Assembly: GCF_030445035.2 (NCBI RefSeq)
Contig: NC_080690.1
Span: 34,870,796 to 34,934,795, forward strand
DNA: 64,000 bases
Reading direction: 5' to 3'
Source: Dasypus novemcinctus
Lineage: Eukaryota; Chordata; Mammalia; Cingulata; Dasypodidae
This document shows, piece after piece, positions 25,761 to 36,809 of the stretch; position 1 is the first letter of the stretch; every line of letters begins with the position of its first letter. Position numbers and translations under genes: made by a program. The notes under the pieces were generated by a model that was not told where the DNA came from, did not search any database, and saw only the letters and a list, made by a program, of their open reading frames with translations.

Positions 25761-26989
25761 AAGGTGCCCTACTGTTATGTTTTCCTCAAGTTCTGGGGTC
25801 CCTACCAGTCTTCCTTTATCTTTACAACTCTCAGAATTCTCCTTTGTTTATCTCTTGCATTATTTACAGGGTTTATAATTGAACTTAATGGGGAGGCAAA
25901 GGGAGAAACAAGTCCATGCAAATCAATACCTTTTTCCAGTAACTTTCTAAATCATGCCCATATGCAAATTACAGATAAAGTTTTATATGAAAGATTTTTC
26001 AGTGGGGAAGGTAAAGGTGACCATGGCCTGACTAAAAGAACAGATGAACATTTTGTATGATGTAGGCAGTGGGAGATAAACTTCTGGTAGTGTTTCCATT
26101 CCCAGGTTAGAGGATAGGGATAAGGCCTGGCTGGGCTGGCTGAAGTATAGAGTAGTTGGGTGCCATGCTCAATTCTGCCAGTGGATTGAAGAAGAAATTC
26201 CAAGTTTCTTAAGTGCACTGAAAGGGTGTTCAGAGTGAAAGTACCCAAGAATGCATTAGGCAGCTAAGATTGATTCCCTCATAAAGATACTAAAAGGAAG
26301 TTAATGAGAAATAAATTCATCTTGGTGAGGAGTAAGGAAAATGCTAGAAAGCTGAAAATGTCTTATGAAGGAAAAACCAAGGAAATTACATTTAGACTAT
26401 AGAGAAGAAATGGCTTGGTGGGAGGAAGTATTTAATTATTATCTTCAAGAATATCTTGAGAAAATTTGTACTTAATACTGTGATCATCATAAAAAATCTT
26501 TACATAGTATATATGTGATTTTTTTCTACATCACTTGTGAATCAATACTTTTATTCAAGTGAAATCCCCAAAGGTTAAGAGAAGCATAGTATGGTAAAAT
26601 GATTTGTCTCAGATTCCACTCCCAACAGTAGAGTGAAGCATATAATTCATCTTCTTATCTTTAGTATTCTGTGCTTTCCATTACCAATGGAATTACCATG
26701 TTTCAGCTCCTTGGAGTAGAGGATCAGGGGAAGTAAGCTTAACATGCAGCAGAATGGGCTGAAATTAGAAAAGATGCACACTTTTCCTATAAGTGACAAA
26801 TTTGAAAGATTCAACCTGGCTGGAAAACTTACTTTAGATCTTTAATTCTGAGGTTCCTAGCTTTGACTAGACTACGACTAGATGTGACATTTCACTTGGA
26901 GGCAGGAAGAGGAGATGAACTCTGGAAGAAAGAAATCTTCAATTTTGGATGCCGTTACAAGAAAGATTTTGGAAACAAAGAATGTTGGA
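25761..26989. other. No gene seen; unclassified intergenic DNA
   Basis: No open frame of interest and no repeat recognised by eye. Confidence 0.4.
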
Positions 26990-27420
26990 GTAAGTTGTGT
27001 TGATTATCTTCTATTTGCTCCTCCAGTTATCTTTTCTATCCTCTACCTCAGAAGAATAGTGTTTGGACTAACTACGAAGAGCTTCCTTGTCCTATGGCCA
27101 ATGGGAAGCCCTGGTGGGAAAGTTGGAGGGAGGGAGGAAAATGAAGTCAGGATATTTATTCCTGCATCCCTTCCTGTGTTCTCATCAGAGATTGGCTGTC
27201 CCTCATTGAAAATCACAGCTATTGCTATGTGACCTTCTGCACAAGATGGTTTTCTGCTTCCAGGGTCCAAGATTGGTCCCTCTCCTGGGGATAGTAACAG
27301 TGGAGCTCTGCACTATCCTGGGGCACTGCCCTATCTCTTGTGATTTTTTTATATCTGGTCACAACTTTGTAAACAGTCTGTTTATTAAATTGTCTCCAAC
27401 TTATCGTAATATGTAAGTGG
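26990..27420 (+). mobile_element. Ancient LTR-like repeat (family shared with 35.3 kb)
   Basis: ccaatgggaagccctggtgg, a ggagggagggaggaaaatga block, atatttattcctgcat, and a late tttgtaaacagtctgtttat. The same order of blocks occurs at 35265-35735. Probable ERVL-class LTR; class by eye only. Confidence 0.45.
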
Positions 27421-27605
27421 GTCACCTTTCCCTCAGTACTCTGACTAAAAACCTGTCCAAATATGTGAAAATGTCTAGCAACCATGTTATGAAAGCTGGA
27501 ACATTTAGCAAGGGTATCACCACCAGGGAGGTAAGTATTATGGTTTTCCATTTCTGAAATTGGAAACTTCTGGAGAAGACGTATCAGGAAGGCAGAGGGT
27601 AATGT

Positions 27606-28462
27606 TCTTGTGGTGGTTTGAAGCTGTCTATAACCCAGAAAAACATGTTCTTAAATCTAGTCCATTCCCATGGGTGTAAACCCATTTTAATTAGGACTTA
27701 AAAAAAAAGAGATTTATTTATTTATTTATTTCTCTCCCCCCCCCCCCACCCCGGTTGTCTGTTCTCTGTGTCTATTTGTTGCATCTTCTTTGTCTGCTTC
27801 TGTTGTTGTCAGCAGCACAGGAATCTATGTTTCTTTTTGTTGTGTCATCTTGTTGTGTTAGCTCTCCGTGTGTGCAGCACCATTCCTGGATAGGTTGCAC
27901 TTTCTTTTGCACTGGGCGGCTCTCCTTACGGGGTGCACTCCTTGCGCGTGGGGCTCCCCAAAGGGGGGGACACCCCTGTGTGGCACAGAACTCCTCCCGT
28001 GTATCAGCACTGTGCATGGACCAGCTCCACATGGGTCAAGGAGGCCCGGGGTTTGAACCGCGGACCTCCCATGTGGTAGATGGACTCCTTAAACACTGGG
28101 CCAAGTCCGCCGCCTAATTAGGACTTTTTAATGAGGTTACTTCAGTTAAGGTGTGTCCCATCTTAAGGATGGGTCTTAATTCTTATTACCAGAGTCCTTT
28201 ATGAGAGAATGAAATTCAGAAAGAGAAAGTCATTAAACAAGAAGCTGAAATCAACAAAACTTGGAAGATACCAGCACTTGCTGCCATGTGCCTTGCCATC
28301 TAACAAGGGAGCCAAAGATGACCAGAAGTTTTCTGGAAGAAAGCATCACCTTGATGTTGCCTTGATTTAGATATTTTCCTGGCCTCAAAATCATGAGAAA
28401 ATAGATTCCCATTGTTTAATCTGGCCTATTTAATGGTATTTGCTTTTAGCAAACTAAAACAA
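27606..28462 (+). mobile_element. LTR fossil, ERVL-MaLR type, interrupted by DAS SINE
   Basis: Begins near ttgtggtggtttgaagc and ends near tagcaaactaaaaca. Inner landmarks are gtgggtgtaaacccatt-like and gaggttacttcagttaaggt. Related sequences are common in armadillo and sloth as I recall them. Solo LTR with a DAS SINE at 27700-28114, so it was inserted before that SINE. Subfamily is not certain. Confidence 0.6.
27700..28114 (-). mobile_element. DAS-type SINE inserted in an LTR fossil
   Basis: Minus-strand copy with the tRNA-like head at about 28040-28114 and the A-rich tail at the left, next to a C-run at 27737-27749. The duplication taattaggactt flanks it (27688-27699 and 28115-28126). Flanking sequence on both sides is one interrupted LTR, so the SINE is the younger element. 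Confidence 0.93.
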
Positions 28463-28877
28463 TTCTCAAGCAAAAATTCGTCAGTGCTTTTGGGCAAAAA
28501 TTTTCTCTGTGAAAAATTCTCTCACGAAACAATCTCAATCATCTGACTCCATTATCAAGATTATGGCAACCATCCCATAAATCAATAATCATTAACTATT
28601 TTATTATCTTCTAAACACTTGGCAATAGTCATCAGTAAAGGGGATGGTAAGAATCTTCTCCACATATGGGGAAACTTGCAACACTGGAAGTAGAAGTACC
28701 CAGACTTGGGATTCCTGGTCATTGCCCTGCCATATATGGTTCTGGGCAAATAGGCCACTTAATTTATCTGAACTTTCATTTTCACATTTGTAAGGCATGG
28801 GGATTGGACATATAATTCTGAAAATCACTCTTAGCGCTAATCTGATTTATGAGAATGAGGGAGGGAGGATAAGCACA

Positions 28878-29205
28878 ATGTGGTAGGTAGATGGGGAGGA
28901 CAGTCAACTGTGTGTGGGAAGATTTAGAGCAGAGTGTGTATATGAGGAGTACTGTAGAAGTATGGTGAGTAAATGGGGAAAATTAAAGAGAGTAAGGTGT
29001 GGATGGAAGAACTATAAGAATATGGGGTGCCCAAGGGGATGACTGGCGACTGTAGTATATGGATGGGGTGGACTGAAAAATGTGTTGTGTGACTAGAAAT
29101 ATTATGGGTCGTTGGAGAAGATTAGGAAATGTGGTGGGTGGAAGGGGAAGACTGAAGAGTGGTGTGTGCACTGGGACTTCTGGAGAATTGTAGTGTGAAG
29201 GATTA
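28878..29205 (+). repeat. Decayed minisatellite, about 28-32 bp units
   Basis: Roughly eleven loosely repeated units beginning tgtggtgggtggaaggggaa or tgtggtaggtagatggggag, each followed by a ga-rich segment such as gactgaaga. Unit length drifts from 26 to 32. Strand asymmetry is strong: almost no C on the plus strand. Confidence 0.65.
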
Positions 29206-29459
29206 CCCTCAGATCAGTCTTAGATATGGTAACTGAAGTAAAGGAAGGTACAAAAAAAGTCAGTATTGACAGGATAGAGATATTTGGAGTGCAGTTCTGG
29301 ATGTTTTTGATGATGCAGAGCCAGGAAGTGATGACCTCTCAATGGTGACTATGGCGACACTTCTCTTTTTAATTAACAGTGGGACCAGAATCAAGTAACA
29401 AGCATTTAATAATCCATGTTTGGGGGTATGAGGAAAAGTGTAGGGCACTCAAGATTTGG

Positions 29460-30010
29460 GACCTGGTTTTTACCAGTGTCTCTGTAGGAACTGGCAAATC
29501 CCTTTCTTCTGATAGCTTTTGAGTTGGACTAAATAATCCTAAATAACCTTTTTTTTTTTTTAAGATTTGTTTTTTATTTATTTCTCACCTACCCCATTCC
29601 CCCATTGTCTGCTCTTTGTGTCCATTCACAGTGTGTTCTTCTGTGTCTGCTTTATTCTCATTAGGCAGCTCTGGGTATTGATCCTTGGACCTTCCCACTC
29701 TCCTCTTGTTGTGTCATCTTGCTGTGCCAGCTCTCTACACTGGCTGGTACTCCTGTGCTGGCAGCTTTTCCCCCACAAGGCTGCATTCCTATGCAGGGTA
29801 GCTTTCCTGCATGGGTACATTCCTGCAGGGACTGGCACTCCGCGTGGGCCAGTTCCCCACGTGGGCCAGCTTGCCCTCACTAAGGCATTGAAACCTGGAC
29901 CTCCTATATGGTAGACAGGAGCCCAATGGTTGAGCCACATCTGTTTCCCCCTAAAATAACCTTTAAGGCCACTTCCAGCTCTAAAATTTTGGAAGTCTGT
30001 AACACAGTTT
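29460..30010 (+). mobile_element. MIR-type SINE split by a DAS SINE
   Basis: The left part (to 29550) ends in gttggactaaataatcct, and the right part resumes at 29950 with ggccacttccagctctaaaa. Together they form the conserved 3' part of a MIR-like element. Confidence 0.6.
29551..29949 (-). mobile_element. DAS-type SINE (variant body) inserted in a MIR-like repeat
   Basis: Tail at left (T-run after 29551, then ttttatttatttctc), tRNA-like head at right (ctcctatatggtagac, then gagcccaatggttgagcc). The body differs from the 15.1 and 27.7 kb copies and carries diverged repeats of the ggccagcttg type, like the 10.2 kb copy. Near-identical duplications cctaaataacctt (29538-29550) and cctaaaataacctt (29950-29963) flank it. 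Confidence 0.88.
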
Positions 30011-30479
30011 ATGTTCTCAAATAGTTTATGATCTAACAGGGAGAGAAGACTCAGAAACACATAAAGTGAGAGGTGGCAAGAGGGACTGGGGTCAAGGAAA
30101 GAACATAGTCATTCATTTTCCTGTACCTCAACTTTATTTTTATGGTTCAATACTATCCCTCTCCTGGAATATTGAGTTAGGAGAACATTGTAGCAAATTT
30201 AAAAAAACCGTTTTACTTAGGTCATCCTAGCAGTCATGCTTCTATTCACAAATATATCAGTGCTCCTTCAAGTCCAGAGAAGATTCTGGTTTTGGGGGAC
30301 CTGAAGGTTATATGAGATACAAAAATATCTTACTTTACAAATTTTACAAAGCACATGACCTTGTAAACTCATTGCTTTAGCCTCTCCTAGGTCCTTGGAA
30401 AGGGTCAGTGCAAGTGAGGGAACTGATACCTAAGCTTCATTGGTTGCACAGCACATCTACCTTTTTTGAGGCCCATGGT

Positions 30480-30800
30480 AGGATTGAACTTTTCCATCTT
30501 TTTTGAAGTTAAGCATGCGCATACATCTTGATTTGATGAATGAAATGTGGGCATAAGTGATGTGTGTCACTTCTGATAAGGGTTTAAGGGCCAGAGTGGG
30601 ATCCACCACGTCCCTTGCCTACTGACATGGGGCTTGTGGATAAAGCTGTTAGGATAGAACCCCTCTCCCCTGGGTCTTGGAACTATGAATAGTGGTGTCC
30701 TCTTGCCATTGGAGAATATATCTTGAATTAGATAGACTTTGTAGTGTTAAACCACTGAAATTTTAGGGTCATTTGTTACTGCAGTATACACTAGCCAATC
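30480..30800 (+). mobile_element. Ancient LTR-like repeat, same family as 4.2 kb
   Basis: gatgaatgaaatgtgggcat, gtgatgtgtgtcacttctga and the end tagtgttaaaccactgaaat then ttgttactgcagtatacact. Most complete of the three copies. Confidence 0.45.
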
Positions 30801-30824
30801 CTATCTGAAACAACAGATTGTGAA

Positions 30825-30985
30825 GTGATTTCACATGCATAGCCTCATTTCTTTCTGAAAGGGCACTTCTCAACACCATTTTTCAGATGGAAATCAGAGG
30901 CTCAGAGAGACTGGATATCTTAGGAGACGTAAGTGAGTAAGTGGTAGACCTGGACTGGAGAACATGCGTTTGACTCCCAGTCTTT
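30825..30985 (-). mobile_element. MIR SINE
   Basis: tttttcagatggaaatcaga, ggctcagagagactggatat and gtaagtgagtaagtggtaga. Confidence 0.65.
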
Positions 30986-30989
30986 GTTC

Positions 30990-33149
30990 CATTTGTGTTG
31001 GGTCATTGTCTCCACAGGGGAGACACAGTTCATTTGTGTGCATCTACATTCCATTCCCATTTTTTCTGTCTCTCCCCTTGTAATCACTGCAGAAGCTCAG
31101 GCTTCCACTTGGCTAATTGGCAAATGCCAGTGATCCTTCTAGGACGGTACAGCCCAGGTCTCTGAGGGTCTCTGTTCTCATCAGAGTCTGATAAGAAATC
31201 CTAGAGGGGCACCACATGAGAAGAGAAATCTTTCTAGACTACAGTTGTATTGGAAATGTGTGCATTTTGAATATAGAAAAATTGAAACAGTCACAAGGCT
31301 TTCTCTTCTATATTTCCAGAGGGCAATTTATATTTGCATGCAGTACCTTGTCAACCCTTTCCCTAAACACACGCACACACATACACACAGAATGACAGGC
31401 AAACATGGAAAACTGGGTTTATATTCATTCTTGTAATTTAATTTGGACTAAAGGGAGCAGGTCTAGTTAGATTTCTTTGTGGTCAGCAAATAAAAATGTG
31501 TTGAATAAATGAATGGGTTGGTTTTGACTTGAGGAGAAAAGGAAATTTAGGGCAAAAGTCACTTTCCTGAAAGTGTAATACAGATATCCAGGCACACATC
31601 TTGGTCTAACAAAGTAAGGAGAACATGGAGATGAGAAGGAAAGACCCCACTTATCTAAAGGGTGGTTAGTGCAGGGCCCTGATCAAAACACCTCAGTAAA
31701 TAGTGCACAAAGCTGCCGTGATCATCTGGCAGGAGATCAATAGGCTCAGAGTGAAATGAGAACCATCTGAAAAGCTAAGAAATATTGCCTGGAGAATTGC
31801 ACTTGACAGTATTACACTAAAAAAATTTTGGTTTTGTCAGCCACATGCCCTGCTTTGCTTCAGGAAGACTCTTTCTTAGATTGGAACTGGCATAGCTGGT
31901 GACGGCTATTGGATATATGTAGACTTTTTGGTTTGTGAGAATTGGATTGAACCCTATAAACTCTCAGTTGGGCTAAAAAATCATTTCACTCATAAGTGAG
32001 AACTTGATGGTATAGGATTTACTGGAAGAAGCATTACAGTTAGCTTAGCACCCCCTTCTCTCTCTCATTCTCCAGCCCCCCACAAACTGTTTCTCCTCTT
32101 TCTGTTCTTCTCTCTTTTATCTGAAATCTTGCCATTATGTAATACTTCCATACTCCATCTTGTTAAGACATTGTCCATGACAACCCATATAACATAAAAC
32201 ATAAAACTAGACCAAAAGTTAAAACTCAGGGAAAATTGAATTTTATTCCCCACTATACCTTTACTTCAAAAATGTCAACAACAAATCCAAATAATTCTTC
32301 AGTAATAGAATAAAATCCCCAATCACCCACAATAATTAGAAAAAAATGTAATATCCTGTTAAAAGAGGGCTGTCGTATATAGAACATATAGATTACCAAT
32401 GTCCAAATAATTAGACTACAGTGAAATAAGCTGTACAAAAATCTAGGGAAATGTTTCTGGTGATCCAGAAGGCCCCTTATGGTCTGGTAGGGCCTCATTA
32501 CATCACTGTGAGCAAGTCTCATTATTTAGGACTTTGGGCAAATATAGGATTGAACTGAACCTTTGCTGACACGCAGACTAGCAGCAGAAAATTTATATAT
32601 AATCTTTCTGATGTAAGCTTGTTTCTTTGACATTTTTCTTTTTCATAAAAGTAAAAGGCTGAGAAAATGTCTGTTTATTTTAGGTTTACTTTTGTTTGGG
32701 TTCTGAGAAGCAAGAGGCTTGTAATTCTCTAGACTTCTTACCATTTTCCCAATGATTTTCTCATCCATTATTTCACTATGTAGCCCTGGAATTTCTGTGT
32801 GGCTAGAGAGAGGCAATTAGTATCATCTGCACACTGCAGAATGGAAAACCATGCTTCTCATCCCCAGGGCTGTGTTTCTCAAAGCCACCCAGCCGTCAAA
32901 ACTGGACTCCTCTTTATCCTCACCCATTGCCTTGCCACCAAGGGCTCAATGGTACAGAGGCGTTCTCCCTTCTTCCACTTTCCATACCGTGTGTTCCAAC
33001 CCTCTGACACTTGGATAACTGGTTGGCCATCTTCGACCTCTTTTCTAAAGAAGCAACATCATGTCAGAAGAGCAAGCACTAATCCAGGAATCGAGAGAGC
33101 AAGGTTCCAACCCTGACTTCACCTAAAGCTCAATTTTTCACCAAGAACA
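30990..33149. other. No gene seen; unclassified intergenic DNA
   Basis: The minus-strand frame at 32253-32522 (89 codons) is hydrophobic but matches nothing I know. Apart from the short CA run at 31.37 kb, nothing is recognised. Confidence 0.4.
31366..31391 (+). repeat. (CA)n microsatellite, short
   Basis: acacacgcacacacatacac then acag. Too short to be very variable. Confidence 0.75.
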
Positions 33150-33262
33150 ATTTATCTAAATCCCCTGAGCCTCAGTTTCTTTCTCTGTAAAATGGCTGCA
33201 GCAATCCTGCCCTACCATCCTCATAAAGTTCTGATAAGGCATTGATGAGTTAATTGGCAGGA
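33150..33262 (+). mobile_element. MIR fragment
   Basis: cctgagcctcagtttctttc, tctgtaaaatggctgcagca and tcctcataaagttctgataa. Confidence 0.6.
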
Positions 33263-33689
33263 AAGCCTGTCCAGTGTCTTCTGGATGAGAAAACATGTTC
33301 TTTTTCTATCCTCTATAGACCCCTTGTGTGGATTTCAGTGAATGCCCAGTCCTGGTGAAGGAGGTGTTTGGAGATTGGCCTGAGGTTTGCAGGCACTCAG
33401 CTGTCAGAGAGTAGTGAGGCATCTGGGAATCATTTCTAGATGGGTGGTGGTGGTGAGGTGTGGCGGTCAGGCAAGCCCTGAAAGACTGACCCAAACCTTC
33501 TACCACCTGTGCCCTATATTCACTCTATAACTGCCCAGGTCTCACATATAGATGCAGCACCTAGAAGCCCAAGAGCCATGATTTGAGAGCCAACAAAAGT
33601 GCATCTGTTCCACTTCCTCCATGTCCTATCTAAATCCCATCACCAAAGTTAGCACTAGTCAAAAGAACTTCCTCATTGTGATGGAAAAT

Positions 33690-33830
33690 TCTATATCCTA
33701 GCAGTCCAACACAGCAGGCACTAGCCTTTAGTAGCTATTGCTTACTTGAATGTGGCTAGTATGGCTGAAGGACTGAATTTTTTATTTTATTTTGTTTACA
33801 TAGCCACATGTGGGCATGCAGATCAAAGTG
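33690..33830 (+). mobile_element. Old MER-type DNA transposon fragment
   Basis: cactagcctttagtagctat, acttgaatgtggctagtatg and tagccacatgtggg resemble the two ends of a short palindromic MITE. Family not certain. Confidence 0.4.
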
Positions 33831-35264
33831 TTTCTCCTTCTTATTAAGGTATCATGTCCAGAAGACCTCTGTTAAAATACTTATATATTATTTTAATCTT
33901 TTCAGTGAAGCCATACGGCCAAAAATGAGATTCTGGCATGTGCATGCAGACAGGAGAAGGGAGAGGAGGGGAAACTTACCAGGAAGGCAAGCTTGCTGGC
34001 TCTCAGGAGGCTTCTGGAGGAACATCTGGCTCTCAGACTCACAGGCTCAGAAACTAGATGTTTCAGGACATGGAGAATGAAATTGATTTTCAGAGGTGGG
34101 AGCCCTTTAACCAAACTCCAAACTGATGCAATCAATCAGAGAGCTACTACATTAAAGTGCAAGTATCACCTAGGGACTAGTAATTTTCTACATGAAACCA
34201 GAGTCTGAATTGGAGTAAGCATGAACCCAGAGCATGAAATGACTCAAATGGTTGATGGGGCAAAGTGGTCGTTGCACTGTGGATATTATCTGTCCTGGGA
34301 ATGGTTGAGCTGTGTTTTTGACCACAACCCTCTCTTCCTAATTGGATATCAGCTTGGACAGTTATCGGCAGTTTTGCCTCTAACTCTATTAGATATTCTA
34401 AGCTTCCATGGTTGACCAGACCCATACCCACTGACACATTCTTTTTTTAGCTATGTGACACACTCAGTCAGGTTCCTGCCCTGTGTTACACTCTAGAGGG
34501 ATGTGAATATCCTTAAAACAACTTTGCCTACCTCTGCTCTAAAAGACTATGGGTTGACTTCTCAGTTTAACTGTTAGAGGACAGTCTTATTACCCTTGTT
34601 TCTAAAGTCCAAGGGGTCTAAATACTGACTGCATGCATTTTCTGCTTGAGGCAGCATATTGATTAGTTACTGATATCTACATGTGTTTGCTTTTAAAAAT
34701 AGCTTTGTATGGTCAGAGGTTGACAATTGAAGTCAACCTCTGGGGCCAGTCTTGGGGCCAGTCAGTGCCTAAATGAGTGAATCAGTCGTGATGGTTGGCT
34801 GGTTGGTGTGGACCCCTTAGAAGTAGACACCTGAGACTCAGCTCAGGCCATCTGTAGCCATGCTAAAACAGGGGTCCAGATCTTCTGATTTCTTTAAAGA
34901 GAAGTTGAATACAAGTATCTGTATATTTATGTGAAATCTCCTGGTTTTTTAAAGGTGGAAAAGAATTCAATTAAAACCCTACACTGTACACAAGCCTAAC
35001 AAAATGCATCAGCAAATTGGATTTAGCCTAGGATCTCCCACATCTGGGTGTCATGGGAGGGCCTGCCCTGGGAGTCTGATGTTTTGGGTTCTATACCCAA
35101 CCCTGCATCTAAATCACCATGATATCTTGGGGAAGCCACACGCCTTCCTGCTACTTAGATGACTCCTCTGTGAATTAAGAGTGTCAGGTGGGATGATTTC
35201 TATTTCTCAGGTTCCCTCTTGTTCCAAAAGTCTGTTTTTTGTTGACAGGAACTGAGGCTAGATC
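33831..35264. other. No gene seen; unclassified intergenic DNA
   Basis: Small open frames only, on both strands, without recognisable domains. Confidence 0.4.
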
Positions 35265-35735
35265 ATGACTCTAACTCAGCTCTCTTCCCCTTGTCCCTCC
35301 AGATCCACTCTCCACCCTGCTGCTCCAGAGGAGATGCTGGCCTCTATAGATGACCTCAATGGGCTGCCTTGCACTCTGGCTTCTGGTTGGATTCAGCCAA
35401 TGGGAAGACTGAGAAGGAGATTAGAGGGAGGGAGGGGAATGAGGTTGGGGTGTTTATTCCCTCATCAATTGCACCAAGACTACTATAGTACACTACTGTG
35501 TTCTTGCCTGAAGGTCGATACTCCTATCAGACAGCCTTTCTGTCTTCAGGCTCCAGTGACCACTCCCTCCTCTGGCTCCACCAGGGCAGGGGTGATAACG
35601 ACCCTACTGTGGCTCCCCCTCAGGACACAACACTACCCCTGATGGCTTCTCCACACCCTACCACACTTTGAGAAGACTCCCTTTAATAAACTCTACTCAA
35701 ATCATCCAATTTGTGGGTGCTGGGACCCTGACTGA
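35265..35735 (+). mobile_element. Ancient LTR-like repeat (family shared with 27.0 kb)
   Basis: ggttggattcagccaatggg, ggagggaggggaatgaggtt, gtgtttattccctcatc, tttaataaactctactcaaa and a terminal gggaccctgactgatat. Nearly complete, better preserved than the 27.0 kb copy. Confidence 0.5.
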
Positions 35736-36068
35736 TATGACCGGGGTCTGAAGGAGCCCTGTCAGTGGGTCTTCCAGTGCATCCCCTCCTTTGGCATCCT
35801 CACTGCCCTTGCTCCAGTTTCTGGAGAGCTCTAACTCAGCCAGAGGTTTGGCTGCCTTCCCTCAGGCCACGTTCTCTTTCTCTGAGGTGAACCACATTAT
35901 GACTGTTGCTCTTTAAGTGGGTTTACTATAATACCATCACAGTCCCTTTGGAGAAAGGTAGAAGGAAAAACCTGGTTGGAAAATGCAGCCCCCTGAGCTC
36001 TGGCTGGTTGAAGTGATGATGATCCCCTGACCACTTGCCCCAAGAAACAGGCATTTCTCCAAGGGCTG

Positions 36069-36081
36069 TAGAATGTGTTTA
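36069..36081. repeat. Target-site duplication of the SELENOW retrocopy (left)
   Basis: tagaatgtgttta here against tagaatgagttta at 36810-36822, one mismatch. Together they fix the insertion limits and imply an 80-base 5' leader before the ATG. Confidence 0.65.
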
Positions 36082-36809
36082 TTTATTTATTTTTGTTTAA
36101 CTGCTCCAATGTTTATTGAGTTATGAACTGTTGCTGTAATCTGAGACACTCACTCACCCACTCATCCTGACCTTCCCACCTACTCCCAGGATGCTCCAGG
36201 GGATAAAAACTCTGGGGAGGAGAGGAATGGCACAGGGAGACATGGAAGTTCAGGGAGAAGGCAAAAGTGGGGGTCAGAAGGGCAGTAGGTGTAAATAGAT
36301 TGCTGAGACACACACATATACACACACAGACCAAGACCAGGGAATCGACCTCTGCCCCCTTCAGCAGTGCAGGCAGGCATCCACGGCGCATTTCAGTCCT
36401 TCCCTTCATGAAGCGTCTGCCAAGGACGGCTAGGCTGAGGTTGCTGAACTCTGACTTTGGAGCTTTCTCCTCTGAGCCAAGGCGGCTTTGATGGCAGCTA
36501 CTAGCCTCAGAAACTTGCGCTCTGTGTCCACAAAGACATTGTCTCTCTTCTTGGAGAGAACCAACTTTCCTGTCACCATCACTTCAAGGAACCTGGTGGT
36601 CTGGGTGGTCCCCTCGACACTAATGACTAGGCAGCTGGGGAACTCATCTTCTAACCTCTTCTTGAGCTGAAAATACTTGGGCTTGCAGCCTCAAGTGCCA
36701 CAGTAAACCATTCGGATGGCGAGAGCCATGACCCTGGATGGCAACATTGGCTGCCACACAGATGCCAAGAGCTGAGCTCTGTGGGGCTCCATGCTCTGCC
36801 AAGCGGTCC
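36082..36809 (-). pseudogene. SELENOW: SELENOW (selenoprotein W) processed retrocopy
   Basis: Read on the minus strand from ATG 36729, the frame gives MALAIRMVYCGT, then TGA at codon 13, then [20 protein letters not shown] and on to [17 protein letters not shown]. It aligns without gaps to human selenoprotein W, a small thioredoxin-fold redox protein, through residue 86, and the TGA falls exactly at the selenocysteine of the CxxU motif. The parent gene has several introns and this copy has none. An AATAAA signal (36112-36117) and an A-rich tail remnant (about 36077-36095) follow. The normal stop is lost, and the frame continues 13 codons to TAG at 36430-36432. Near-identical 13-base direct repeats at 36069-36081 and 36810-36822 fit L1-mediated insertion. 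There is no frameshift. Expression cannot be judged; most such copies are silent. Confidence 0.92.
36306..36328 (+). repeat. (CA)n in the retrocopy 3' UTR
   Basis: gacacacacatatacacaca lies inside the SELENOW retrocopy, in its 3' untranslated part. Confidence 0.75.

Noticed and set aside
28878-29205. CRISPR-like array
   Set aside because: Units are degenerate and uneven with no constant repeat and spacer alternation; the host is a mammal.
36113-36409. 98-codon minus-strand open frame
   Set aside because: It is the 3' untranslated part of the SELENOW retrocopy, not a separate gene.
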